Positions 1 through 12,100 of a DNA stretch of 64,000 nucleotides are shown here, piece after piece. Made by a program: the position numbers and the translations under genes. The stretch is taken from positions 62,001-126,000 of the IMG/VR virus record IMGVR_UViG_3300018891_000001; one strand, 5' to 3'. The notes beneath the pieces are model-generated. The model saw only the letters and a program-made list of their open reading frames with translations, was not told where the DNA came from and did not search any database. Positions within the stretch are counted from its first letter, which is position 1; each line of letters starts with the position of its first letter. The stretch comes from a virus.

Positions 1-1
1 G

Positions 2-3000
2 GCTAATACAATCCCTGGTGGTCTGTTGCACTTGCGGGATATCTTAAATGTAAAAACCGCCCGAGAACAAGCAAGTTTTCGTATTTTTGAAAGAGGAACC
101 ATTCAAGCTTCTTTGAATGCCCATCGAGGATTTGAAATTACTGAACCTCTAAATGAAGAAGTTATCTTTGTGAATGGTAAATTTGTAAAGCTCTTTGACT
201 ATGATGCAATTAATAATAATGCTCCCTTAGAAATCTTGAATCCAAAGCGAGACATGTTCCTAACATCTTCTCAGTTTGGTTCAATGGGAAAAATGCATCG
301 TCATATGTCAGGACTTATGACAGATAACGAATCTCCTCGGAATATTATATCTTCTTTCTTTGATATCGGACGACAAGATAAAGATAGTGTCTTTATCCAA
401 GGTGTGAGTGTCTTTACGAAGTTTTTTAAAGACGATTGGGAACGAAATAAAATGAAATCATTCATTAAATACGGGATTAATACCCCAGAGGATTTTTTTG
501 AATTGAACACATATTTCCGATTGAATACAAAAGGGTTTAGTGCACGGTTATTAAATAATTTAAGAGGACACTTGCCTCGATCTATAGAGGAATTTATTGA
601 AAGGGAAAACGTTAATTTTTCAAGACAGGAAGATATCTTAAAACTATTTAGTCATATCGGTGAGAAGGAAATCAAGCGAAAGGGTAGCCCTTATACGGAG
701 CTTGTCACATTGTATCGACAATATCGTCGCAATCCAGATGCCGTATTAAATCGAAAAACGCCTGTTGGAGAAAGTAATCCGATTTTAGGGCACCATACTC
801 ATATTCAGACTGGATATGATGTGATTCATCAGCAAACCAGCTTATATCTCTTGCAAGAAATGTTGATGGCTCGGCCGGGAAAAGGGATTTATATAGACCT
901 TGCCAATCAGTTTCGAAGAGAACTGCAAGGATTGTATTACGACGGTAAAATTTTTAAAGATGAGTTACAAAAAGCAGAAGAACTATTAAATTACAGTATG
1001 TTTCGTTCTCAAGGGTTTGATTTTTTCGAGAATCGAAATGCAGCTTTAAATCGTGTTAGTTACTTATTCCAACATAATGAAGAATTCCAGGATGCAATGA
1101 GAAAAATGGTTCGGCGCACTAACCCAATGTGGGAACGCTTCTCGGAAATTCGTCCAATTAACCAAGTGGAAGATGAATATGTAGCTATTAGTAAATCAAA
1201 TATAGGAGGCATTTTTAATCGTATTATCGGATTAAATTCAAGTCTTAAAGAGCGAGCACAAGCAGCAGGAGAATTGTTCCGTCAATGGAGTCCATTTACA
1301 GGACGACGCAATATGGAAGATGTCACTCCATTTACCCTGTTTGGTGTGTATTATCCAGTATATCGCTTACAAGATGCACTCGGTAATGCAGGATTAGGAT
1401 TTTCCGATCAATCAATGGGAAATACCTTCCAAATGTTTTCTGCTCTTATGTGGAAGCGAATTTTCCCGGTGTATGGTACCGTAGAAGGCATAAAGTATAT
1501 GGATTGGAAAATGGATCAATGGACAGGAGAAGGTCTTGATGAGCGATGGGAAAACTATAAAGCACAATATCGTTTAGAGAAAGCATTGGAGCGAACACCG
1601 GAAGAAATCTATCAACTTAAACGGGAGCGAATGCTTCGACCAGGTATTGAACATTGGGAAGCTATGCCGGATGTTCACATTCCGGGAATCGGCCCTGTTG
1701 GAGCAGGAGATTTCTTAAATTTATTGTTTGCTCCGTTGATGGGTTATGCTCCTCTTCGAGAAGAAGATATGATGACTTACGATGAAACTCTCCATGATTT
1801 GTATTACGGAACGGAAGAAATCCGAAAATCCCGTTGGTGGCTCTTTGGTTCCAAGTCAGCATATCGTGGAGATCGGATTATTGAATTTGCTCCAAATTCG
1901 TTCCGTTTAGCACATAGCGATTATGAATGGACAAATACAAATGCAACCGGAGAAGAATACTGGAGTCATCATTTATTACCGACACTCGAAAATCCATTAG
2001 GAGGATTATCTTATCTTTTCGGACTTCGTGACCCATATTGGTGGGAGCGAAAACATTACTATGATCGTCCGTATTTATTAACAGGCGAATTGTTCAACCC
2101 GAACACGATGGTGTTAGGAGATATCGGCAATGCAACAATCGGACGACTCATTAAACCAGTGCAGGAAATGCATCCGGAATATTGGAGTGATCCAATCCTT
2201 ATTTATGAAAATGAAACACAGTATTTAGGGGATCGGCCAACAGAACCGGTTCGAACTCGAATTTCTCCCGGAGGTCGAATTGAACATGATGTTCTTGCCA
2301 CTCCTGCACAGTATGGAGTAACAGAGGGGATTCAGAAAATCGAAGTCGTAGATGAGGATGGAGAAGAAATCAGAGTAATGAATCCTGAAATTCTAACAAG
2401 AGGATCAAACGCAAGATATGTGATGACTCTTGAACTGGACGATGAAGGAAAAACAACAGGAGGATATGTGGCCACTGATTTGGAAGCCAATGAAAGTATT
2501 TATGTCCCTGCTAATATTGCACAAGAATTGACACTGGAAGAAGCATTCCGATATGCCGAAACAGAAAACCCACAGGGAACTCAAGTCAAAGCGGTGACGA
2601 TTTCTACTCATAATCCAAGCTATCAAACATTAGTTAGCACTCAGCCACGAGCCATGATGGATGAAGAATTTGCCTATCATCAAGACATTTTGTATCGAAA
2701 AATGGTGAACATTCAAGATCCACGAGATGGATCATGGAGATTGAGAGAAGGTTTTGAAAACTGGACAGAACCATTAGGTGTGTATAAATGGATTTTAGGA
2801 GACGAGTTGATTGGATACGACCCATATAAAGGTCAATCGGTTATTCAGCGAGCCGATGTAGCCTACAATGCATCCAATCGTTTCTGGGAATCCGAATTAG
2901 GTTCTCTTGGTTCTCAGTTGTCTGAGATTGGTCGTCGTTTTATTCGGCGGGATAGCTCACAATTAGAGAAATATAATCCTATTCGGAACACTATGCCAGA

Positions 3001-3133
3001 CTGGTTGCCAGGAGATAACTATTTTATTAATTTCCAAGTAGGAGATCCATACTCAAAGATTCCAAATGGAGAACGACGTTTACCGGGAGAGGCATATGAA
3101 GCTTTGCATGAACTTCATCCAGATGAGACTGGT
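2..3133 (+). CDS. Giant tail-module protein, exon 1 (5' end outside window)
   Basis: The frame is open from the first bases of the window, so the true start lies upstream. The TTG at 26 is not a convincing start because it has no ribosome binding site. The exon ends at the T of codon GGT (3131-3133), where a group I intron begins. Without splicing the frame adds only KIFACL and stops at 3154. Together with exon 2 at least 1658 codons are visible. The protein is rich in Trp, Tyr and charged residues. A Gly/Pro-rich hydrophobic stretch lies around 1680-1750 (IPGIGPVGAGDFLNLLFAPL). I recognise no catalytic motif in this part. It sits two genes before the baseplate hub, where myoviruses usually place tape-measure and tail-lumen proteins. 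I infer a tail-lumen or ejected internal virion protein; that assignment is not certain. Confidence 0.8.
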
Positions 3134-3357
3134 AAAATATTTGCCTGTCTATAAACATGGCACGAATTGCTGGAAACCCCTTAGAGCCTTGCGAGCTACA
3201 ACGGAACCGGTAACGGTAAACGTGAATGCTTGAAAATCGCAAGGATTGGGCAATCAGCAGCCAAGCATCTCTGGAAACGGAGATGAAGGTTCAGAGACTA
3301 TCGAAAGCTCCTACTATATCTCACCCTGACGAAACATGATATAATGGAGCAAGTAGA

Positions 3358-3383
3358 GTTATTTTACAGTGATGTAAAATAAC
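3358..3383 (+). promoter_or_regulatory. Perfect hairpin before the homing endonuclease gene
   Basis: GTTATTTTAC (3358-3367), loop AGTGAT, and GTAAAATAAC (3374-3383) form a perfect 10-bp inverted repeat ending 17 bases before the AAGGAGG of the endonuclease gene. TATAAT lies just upstream at 3340-3345. It may be a peripheral intron helix, or a structure controlling endonuclease translation or termination, as seen in phage T4 intron endonuclease genes. The role is inferred. Confidence 0.5.
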
Positions 3384-3416
3384 GGCGTGCCATTAATTGC
3401 AAGGAGGATGTGTATA

Positions 3417-4289
3417 ATGAAGTCATTGCATCAAAATAAAGAATGGTTAGAAGAACAGTATTCAAAGTATGGGACATCAACAATAGCAAAAATGGTCGGA
3501 AGAAATGATAAAACAATACAATATTGGTTGAAAAAGTTTAATATACCAATGCGAACAAGAAGTGAATCAATGAAAATAACCGAAAATCGCATTCATACTG
3601 TTGATGTCGATTATTTTAAAGAAATTGATACGGAAGAGAAAGCATACTTTTTAGGTTTTCTTATGGCTGATGCGAATTTATCAATCAGAACTGATAATAA
3701 ACATGTAGAAACAAAAAGCATAGATTTGACCATTCATAAAAGTGATGTTGAAATATTGATCAAATTAAAAAATGCAATTAAATGTAGCAATGAAATTAAA
3801 CCAAAAGGAAACAATATGAGATTAGCAATATATAATACACACTTTGCTGATAACTTGATTCATTGGGGTATTGCTGCAAATAAAACAGGGCATGAAGTTT
3901 TTCCAAATATATCCGAACATTTAAAGCACCATTTTTTAAGAGGATACTTTGATGGTGATGGATGTATTACTTGGAGTAAAAACGGGAGACTTCGAGGTAA
4001 AGTTCATTTTGTTAGCGGATATGAAATGATGAAAGGTATTAAAGATTTTATTGAGAGCAAAGGTGTACAGTATACAGATAAATCATTGCATCCTAAAAAG
4101 GGAGCAAATGCTTTTGAATTAGAAACAGCTACATTGCCAAATATAGCAAGAATATATGACATAATCTATAAAGATGCTACTGTTTTTTTAACCAGAAAGA
4201 AAAAACATTTTGATGCATTTATGGAGCAATATATTAATTCTCCTATTGCAATTAAAAGATATAGTCCGACCTTATACCGAAAGGTATAA
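3417..4289 (+). CDS. LAGLIDADG homing endonuclease (intron-encoded)
   Basis: This 290-residue protein would cut intronless copies of the host gene to spread the intron. Two LAGLIDADG helices are visible: AYFLGFLMADANL (from residue 76, acidic D85) and HFLRGYFDGDGCI (from residue 172, acidic D181). Both are spaced as in single-chain, two-motif enzymes. The N-terminal 55 residues look like a helix-turn-helix domain (TIAKMVGRNDKTIQYWLKKF). I chose the ATG at 3417 because AAGGAGG (3401-3407) precedes it at normal spacing; an upstream in-frame GTG at 3387 has no such site. The gene looks more AT- and Lys-rich than its neighbours, as expected for a mobile passenger. It lies wholly inside the intron, downstream of the ribozyme core. 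No frameshift is seen, so the enzyme is probably active. Confidence 0.93.
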   Translation: MKSLHQNKEWLEEQYSKYGTSTIAKMVGRNDKTIQYWLKKFNIPMRTRSESMKITENRIHTVDVDYFKEIDTEEKAYFLGFLMADANLSIRTDNKHVETKSIDLTIHKSDVEILIKLKNAIKCSNEIKPKGNNMRLAIYNTHFADNLIHWGIAANKTGHEVFPNISEHLKHHFLRGYFDGDGCITWSKNGRLRGKVHFVSGYEMMKGIKDFIESKGVQYTDKSLHPKKGANAFELETATLPNIARIYDIIYKDATVFLTRKKKHFDAFMEQYINSPIAIKRYSPTLYRKV

Positions 4290-4339
4290 GAGGCAAGCAG
4301 AAATGACTTGCCCCTCCTTTATTGGAGAGTAACAATGTG

Positions 4340-6184
4340 AAATACGGAGCTTTTGATAAATTTAAAATTTTGGCAGATGTGGCTCCGTGGAGTGATGAAT
4401 ATAAATTCTGGAGTCAATATCTCCTAGATAACTTAGAAGATCCGGAATTGCGACAAGAAGCAGCCGAAATCCGCAGACAAGTCTCCATGCGGAAACAAAA
4501 ATATGATTTTCAACCATACCGATTTAAAGGACAAAATCTCGTATATGAAGAAGTAACTGTAAAAAAGTTTTTAGATGATTACACGTTTTTAACTGAAGAA
4601 TTCGGAGATCAGCCAATCCGAATTGCCGGAGTAGAATATCGCAAAAAAGCATCAGGAGTACTGCAAAATTACTTCCAAGAAGGAGACAAAGTGGTTATTG
4701 GAGTTGCCGCTGATCCAACGCAACGAATTGCTAATGACACTTACGGAACGATGCGAGCCGTTATTTTTAATGAATTAGGAAATATCAATCAAGATATTAT
4801 TCGTCGTGGTCGCATGGTCGAAAACCTGAATGATTTCTCTCCTGCGGGCGTGCATGCTCGTTTTACTCCGGAGGAAATTCGAAGAGGGGCACGATGGGAA
4901 ACAGTAGCTCATGCAAGTACACCATTGAATACCAAGTTCTTGCAAGTGCGAACCGCTTTAGAGGAATACGAACGAGATCAGATTTATGGAAAAGACTGGG
5001 CAACATGGGAAAACTTCATGCTAAGTGACTATGTTATCCCAACCTTGCAAGGATTAGGACGTTTTGATAGTCCATTGTGGTCCATGGCAGCAGGAGCCGT
5101 AACCGGACTTGTTCTTGGTCGCTTCTTTTTACGAGGAGGCCGACCAACCAAAATTGCTGCAATATTAGGAGGATTGTATGGTTTAGGCTCTAATTTCTTC
5201 TTTAAATACTATGAAAATAAGCATGGTGAAGCGTGGATTCCAGAGCGTCGAAGAATTGAACATGAAATCAATGAGTATTTCGATATCTTAAAATACCTCA
5301 AATACGAGGGACTCTATCAAAAAGCAAGAGAAGAAATTGCTCATGCCACGGGATATGATATTGAAGATTTGGCTCAATTGATTCAAAACCAAAAAGAATT
5401 AAACAAGCAACGAAAAGAGGAACTGGAGGCAGAAAAGAAACGGCTTTATATTGAGCAGCCAAAAGGATGGGAAAAGCGCAGAGAAGAGATCAATCAAGAA
5501 CTAGAAACAATTTCTTTAGATTGGGAAAATCTCTATTTGCCAGAAGCCTTCTTGCAAGCATTACAGTATCGACAAGAGCGTGATACCACATTATATGCGA
5601 TAGATCCATATGGTGATCGTTTGCAAGTCATGAGAGCTTTTCCGTACAAAGACAAATGGTTCTTTAATGCGTTTGTTGAAGCGAATCAAGAAGAACGAGA
5701 ACGTATTTTGGAACTAGTTCCTGAAAACCAACGCCGGATTTATAAGGCTATTTGGGGAATGGGGCTTGAACCTCAAAAGCCTCTAGAGTATTACATGCAA
5801 AAATACCGAATCCCTGATTGGACTTGGGAAGGCTGGCGACCGGAATATAATTTGGAAGACATTAAAGTCAAAGTAGTTCAAGAATATGGATTAGATTTGT
5901 CTGATTTCAATTTCTGGGAGGATGATGTAGAAGCCTCTCAATACGTTCCAGACTTGCATCCAGATGGAAATGAGTTTAAAGGTGAACCGGCTTCCAACTT
6001 TACTGGCTTTCAAGCATTGCGACAAAATCTGATTCATATTCTACAAGGATATGGCTTGCAAGATGTTCGTGTTACCGTATATCCATCCACTGGCTCTGAA
6101 ACCAATGTTCATTTCACCTATACTGAAGACCGAAGTGAAGAGATTGAAGAACATCTCCGCAAGTATGGAAGCCGATATGTGTAA
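4340..6184 (+). CDS. Giant tail-module protein, exon 2
   Basis: The reading frame resumes at AAA (4340), giving the junction HPDETG-KYGAFDKF, and runs 614 codons. Three parts are visible. First, around 4555-4815, a stretch (FLDDYTF, IRIAGVEYRKK, GDKVVIGV, NDTYGTMRAVIF, NINQDIIRRGRM) follows the strand order of a staphylococcal nuclease (SNase/OB) fold; the usual catalytic Asp/Glu/Arg set looks degenerate, so it is probably not active. Second, around 5070-5215, two hydrophobic Gly-rich segments form a membrane hairpin. Third, from about 5215, there is a long charged coiled-coil-like region and a C-terminal domain. A membrane hairpin in a protein encoded beside a probable virion polymerase suggests ejection and membrane association during DNA entry; this is inference. 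The TTG at 4322 lies inside the intron and is not a real start. Confidence 0.85.
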   Translation, partial: KYGAFDKFKILADVAPWSDEYKFWSQYLLDNLEDPELRQEAAEIRRQVSMRKQKYDFQPYRFKGQNLVYEEVTVKKFLDDYTFLTEEFGDQPIRIAGVEYRKKASGVLQNYFQEGDKVVIGVAADPTQRIANDTYGTMRAVIFNELGNINQDIIRRGRMVENLNDFSPAGVHARFTPEEIRRGARWETVAHASTPLNTKFLQVRTALEEYERDQIYGKDWATWENFMLSDYVIPTLQGLGRFDSPLWSMAAGAVTGLVLGRFFLRGGRPTKIAAILGGLYGLGSNFFFKYYENKHGEAWIPERRRIEHEINEYFDILKYLKYEGLYQKAREEIAHATGYDIEDLAQLIQNQKELNKQRKEELEAEKKRLYIEQPKGWEKRREEINQELETISLDWENLYLPEAFLQALQYRQERDTTLYAIDPYGDRLQVMRAFPYKDKWFFNAFVEANQEERERILELVPENQRRIYKAIWGMGLEPQKPLEYYMQKYRIPDWTWEGWRPEYNLEDIKVKVVQEYGLDLSDFNFWEDDVEASQYVPDLHPDGNEFKGEPASNFTGFQALRQNLIHILQGYGLQDVRVTVYPSTGSETNVHFTYTEDRSEEIEEHLRKYGSRYV

Positions 6185-6199
6185 AAGGGAGTGGATTAC

Positions 6200-9100
6200 A
6201 TGAATGAACCATGGAACCAAACACCAGAAGATATCCGAGTGAATATTGTATTACCTAAATCAAAAGATTTAAAAGTCGTTGCCGTTTCCGATCCGGTCTA
6301 TTATCAAGACCGGACGGATCCCGAATATGAAAAACGAATTACTCGTCATATTGATTTTCTGAATCGGCAATCGGCAATTTTAGAACGGGATAAAAACTCG
6401 TTGGCTCTTGAAATGCAAGAACTCATGCGTAAAAAAGAGACGATAATTTATGATGGACAACGAGTATATCGCTTGTTTCATTCCTTAAATCAACGACACA
6501 ATCAACAAACTTTAGAGCTATTTGAAGAGTTTTATCGTAGCCTAAAAAATAATCAAAATCATTATATTTTTGATATCGAAACATTTGGAGATGTTCATGA
6601 TCGACAAAAACCATACAGCATTTCCGAGATTTCAATTAATGAATTTGACCGACAAGGCAATTTGGTTCGCAAAGGCTATAACACCGTTTTGCGACAAGAT
6701 CAAAAAACAGTAGATTATTTGCAGCAACTTATTGATGATATTCGAAAAGACAAATATGCTTACAATCGTTTAGAAGATTGGGAAAAACGGAGTCTAGTGG
6801 ATTTAATGCGTTATGCAAGCTATATGAGTGAGTATGATGAACATGCGTTTTCTCATAACCTTAAAACTCAAGAAATCCAACATCATTCCATTATTAAATC
6901 GGTGTTTGACCACCAAGACCAAGTGCATCATGGAAAGGTATTACGTAATATTGACCAATATCTTTTGTATATGCAATCAGGACTTGATTATCTAAAAAAA
7001 CATGGTACACCAGTGCAAACAGCATTAAAACAGATCGAAAAATTATTTCAAGAGAATGCGGATCGTTTTTTCCTTACTTATAACGGGTTAGTCTTTGACT
7101 GGCCAGTGTTAAAAGCTTTTGCAGAAAAACATGGGGTCACTTTGTCATCTATTAAACATCTTGACTACTTAAATGCCATTCGAACCGTATTTTCGGACTC
7201 TGATGTATTAAAACGAAGAATCAATCCAGATTTTCAGCGGAGTGCATACAGTAAAGATAAACTAGCTGCTATGCGTCAAGCATTAAATTTAGAAACACAA
7301 GATGAAGCGCACAACGCACAAATTGATACACATGACACAGCAAAAGTGATAGCTGCTACCTATGAACATCTTCATCAAGAAATCCAAAATTCGAAATTTC
7401 CGATTCGAGAAGGATTCAACTATCATCCTACGTATTTAACATGGAATGATGAGCCTCTTCGTCACGGACAAAAACTATTTGCCATTGGAGGAGCAATGGC
7501 CGTACAAGATGGAGACGAATCTTTCCGAGTGACCTTAGATGAAAATGGAAAATGGGTGCCTGTCACTAATGATTTCAATAAAACCGTCATTAATAGTAAA
7601 ACCTTCTATGAATTTGCTGGTATGCAGAAATTAGAAGAAGGACAGCTGGCATTTCGATTTTTTGATCCAGACCGAAATGAATATGCCTATATTGTTCGTA
7701 GCGGAGAACATGCATTTCAGGAACTGCAAGACTTTGTACAAAGTCGTTTTTACAATTGGGATGGATTAGACCCTCAATATCAACGAGATATCTTGCACGC
7801 TGCTGAAGCAGACCGAGCCCGTCGTCGTTATCAGCGTTTCTTTAGTATGGATGGAGCCGGCAAAGGATTGGCAATTATAGATGGGGAAATCGTCGAAAAA
7901 GGGACAGCAGGTTTTTCTGGCTTAAAACGAATGATTGCCAATGCCGAAATCATGAAAACTCATTTAGAAAGTAAAGGAGCCCAGTATCGTGCCAAAGTAG
8001 AAGAACTCATAGCACAAGGAATGAGTCGAAATCAAGCCAAAAGAGAAGCACGAAAAATACGGGCACATCAATTGCCAAATCACCTAGATTTTGAAAGTTT
8101 ATGGGATGAAAGTCGGCAGAAATACGTTATTAATGAAGCAGAAAGAAAGCAATTCTTTAAAATGTATAAGCGTTTAATCGATGAACTTCCATATCTAAAA
8201 GAGGTAGTAGAAACCATTGATCAAGAATTTGCAGAAGAAATTCAACAAGCAGCTGCTATCAAAGATAACCGAAAACGACGCAGGGCTCTTATGGAGATTA
8301 ATCAAAAACGAGATCAAGCCCTTATGAATTACTATCGATACATGACAGATGCCGTGGGAGAACCTGAACAAGAAAGGACATTAAAAGAATTTGAAAATCG
8401 GCGTTTGGCTTTTTATGACCCGGAAGTAGACGATTATCGCACCTTGGATTTTACCACTGTCAAAAGTGCAAGAGATAGTTTATATCAATATGCTCGACGT
8501 GGCACAAAAGAAAGCCGTAATCAGCAAAAAGTGATGAAAGAGCGGTTAGATTTCCTTTTTCGTAATTTACAAACTCAGCATATCATTACTCCAGGTCAAT
8601 ACTCTTATTACTCCGATGTATTATGGAACACCGATTCGGTATGGCATGCAGCAGGAGAGATTGCTATCAATATGAGACAACGAAATAACGGAAAATATGA
8701 AACTACCTTAACAGAGCCATCCATGATTCAAAATCAAAATATTCAGCAGCTTACCAAAGAACAAAATCGACAGTTTATTCAAAGAGCTATCGAGGACACT
8801 CGTAATGCTCAATTGATTATCAATATGGACTCAGCAACAGGTAAGAAACTGATATTAGGTGAAGAAATAAGAAAAACATTAGAGATTTTGGATCAACAGC
8901 GTTTCTCACGACTAGAACCAAAAAACTATGAAGCATTAGAAGAATTGATTGCAAGTATTCGTAAAACTGATCGTACGAAACAAATTGCATTAGTAATGGA
9001 TACTCATTCTAATGATGGATTAATGAAAGCCTATGTCTATAACGGAAAAGATAGTATAACAGTTCGCAATCAATTAGCTCGAGGAACAACTCCTACACAA

Positions 9101-12100
9101 GCGTTAGAAATCGTCATGCCTTTGATTAATCAGGCCGGCACACATAAAGTAGGAGGCTTGGTATTAAATGCACATAATATAGCTGTTCGAGAAGGAAAAA
9201 ATATCGAGTTAATTTCAAGTGCCCAACATATTGCACGAGGATATGCTGATAGAATGGGATCTATTATGAAGGTATTCAATGAAGGAGATATAGAATGGGC
9301 CAATACACTCGCACGACGTACTCTTCGTAATCAAATTGAAAGCATGTCAGGAATCCAGAGAAATATGGAATTCGGAGAAAACGACACATATGTATGGGCG
9401 CAAAATCAGTCCGACATGTTAAAACAAGCACACGTCAAGCTAGGTAATGCTATGGTAGAAGATTTGTTTTACAACGGCTTTGAAGGTGTGCGACTAACAG
9501 AAAAAGATTTCTACGATCCGGATGATGTGTTTATAGATGACGGACATGGAAACCGAATCTTGCGCAAGGGTGTAACTTTAGAAGATGTAAAAATGGAAAC
9601 CAGCCACAAGATGCTGATGCTCATGCCTAAATGGGCAGAGGAACGGTTAAAGATTCCTTTATTTACATCTTCTGTGAAAGCTGAGCACGTATCCAAAGCG
9701 ATTTTATCAATGGAGGACATTCGCCAACTGATTCCTTATGGTACATTTTACAATCACGGCCGTGATAACGCTGTACAATATATGAATGCTTATCTAATTA
9801 ACTCTCAAACAGAAGAACGTTTAAGAAATATTAAAGGAGTCAGTCGGGATAGTTTATTGAAAACTCCTCGCCAACTAGAATATGAGTCTATTCAGCCTAA
9901 CAAAGTCAGCATGAATATGAGAATTGCTTATATGACGCAAGATGAACTACGTAAACGTGTAGAACAAATGATAAAAGATTCAAGAGGGCAACAACTTCTT
10001 TCCGAATTAGGATTTTTAGATGAGACAGGAAAACTTCAGTATGAAAAACTACCACGACTGTATGAGCAGCAGGGCATTATTGCTAAAGATTTAATGGATG
10101 CGTTAGAAGTCAATAATGAAAAGCGATATGACAAAGGAAAACGATTTGAATTAGAAAAAGGGTTGCAAATAGGTAGCACTATTCAACCAGGTCAGTTATT
10201 AGGATACCGAATCCATGATAATGGATACCGAGAAGCTATACGTTATGAAGGCACCAAAGTAGCCCAGCTTATTGATGGTGTGGAAGAAGGACGAGATTTA
10301 ATTGTACGTTGGCAAACCCAACCATTTAAATTTATGCTTGACGGCGAAAAAATGACCGATTCCCCCGTAGATCGTCGATTTATTGAATATCTTACTGGTC
10401 GAAATGACATTGTAGGGATTATTAACCCAGATGTGGCGAAACACCACGACTTTGGAATGTTAATGTCGGGGGAAGCTAGATTGCTAGCTGAAGAAATTAA
10501 AAAACTAAGCCCATCCAAACAAAAAACCGCTAGAAAAATTATTGAAAATGGTGGTATTGGGCTCAAGTGGAATCAAGAAATGGGCGGGTTCATTGATCAT
10601 AGTTTTGATTTGCAAATTGCTCGGGAACAATTTGATAAAGTATTTGAGCAACTCAACAAAGCCAAAATTCGTATTTCTCCAATAACTCCAACAGGATTGC
10701 GTATGGGTATTTTAGAAGGCCGTATGTCCAAAGTAGCCAATTATAGTAAAGTGATCGACCACAACGGAAGGCAAGTGATTGGCTATGAAGAAGGATATAA
10801 TGCTGAAACTGGCGAATACGAAGTTCGTAAAGTATATGCAGATGGCAGAGATGGAGTACAATGGGGACACCGAGAGATGGGGGTACTAAAGAGCTATGGG
10901 TTAGAGAAAACCTATCAACATGTTCATCAAATTATGTTGGAACAAGCTCAGCAAACTCATCGTCTCCAAGAAACTAGAGCCGTTGCTGAATCATTGCGAT
11001 ATCTGACACATGAGGATCGTATTCAAACAGAGGCATTGAACATAGAAGACTTTGACTCTCTTCCAGAAATGTATCGTAGTGAGAATACGTACAAAGGAAC
11101 GATTTTTGATCGTGAAAAAGTAAAAAGTTTAGTAAGCCAGTATAAAAATCATAATGCCATGAATGAGCATGGTTTCTGGCTAGAATTGCCTTCAGTAAAA
11201 CGTCCTGATGGTAAGCTCGATAAAGTTACGATCCGCATGGACGAGACAGGGACATTAAAAGAAATTGATAAAATCTTTATTCCATTTACGAAACTGGAAG
11301 GGGCACATGGCGATATCCATTTGCGGGATTTGCAAAAACAAATTGCTCGTATTTATGAAAAAGCGGAAGAAGTGCAACGAGCAACCAGTCTTCAAGATGC
11401 ACGAATGGCCCATCAAGAATTGCAGCAAGCGGTTCGAGGATATGTCAAACAATCATTTAAAGAACTCACCTCTTCTAAAGGTATGCTATTTGGAGATGTC
11501 TTTAAAACCCATATGAATAATTCGGCTTCAGGACTTTTTAAACTCATGGATTATCATACGTCTCAAAAAGTGATGGAAAAATGGGGAGAAGGAGAGTACA
11601 CGATTATTTCTGAAGATACTGCCAAGAAGATGGGCATTTACGATCGATTAAAAGCCGGAAACGAATTGTATGTAGCAAATGTCCGTTACCCAACATTCCA
11701 TGATGGAGCCATGCAGTTTACAAAACTCAAAATGGCCGACTGGGTAAAAGAGGGAGAGTTTCATACTACATCCTTTGCATCCATGCTTCAAAATGCAGAC
11801 TCTGACGGAGACTACTCGCATATTGTCTTTGTTGATGATAAAGACATTCAAGAAGAATGGAGAAGGGCACATGATCAAACACGACAAAAATTTGAAGAAC
11901 GATGGAGAGCACATTTAGAAAAAACGGACCCAACACACCCATCATATCAAGAAGCAAAACCGGTAAGTATTCGAGATACGGAAGCAAAGGGAGTAGCTGA
12001 TGAGCAATGGAAACAGTTTGTTTTGAAGCGAATCGGAAACAATGATCAAGAAACAGCATCTAAAATCGGTAAGATGACCATCGGACGAGCTTCCAACTTA

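Larger units (their letters stand above)
3134..4339 (+). ncRNA. Group I self-splicing intron with homing endonuclease
   Basis: The intron is 1206 nt and separates two in-frame exons (GGT, then AAA TAC GGA). Boundaries follow the group I rule: exon 1 ends in U (3133) and the intron ends in G (4339). P1 is visible: exon end AGACUGGU (3126-3133) pairs with internal guide GCCUGUCU (3143-3150), with one U-U mismatch and the required U-G wobble at the splice site, closed by an AU-rich loop. Core elements follow in order: P-like AATTGCTGGAAAC (3165-3177), R-like AATCAGCAGCCAAGC (3252-3266) and S-like AGGTTCAGAGACTA (3287-3300). The whole core precedes the endonuclease gene, which occupies the 3' peripheral part. 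The style resembles introns in T4, SPO1 and Twort-like phages. Confidence 0.92.

Noticed and set aside
3134-4339. Intein instead of intron
   Set aside because: The upstream frame meets a stop at 3154, the insert has no splicing-type Cys/Asn ends, and a group I RNA core with P1 pairing is visible.
4322-6184. Separate gene starting at TTG 4322
   Set aside because: The TTG lies before the intron end at 4339. Frame, splice signals and protein continuity show that 4340-6184 is exon 2 of the upstream gene.
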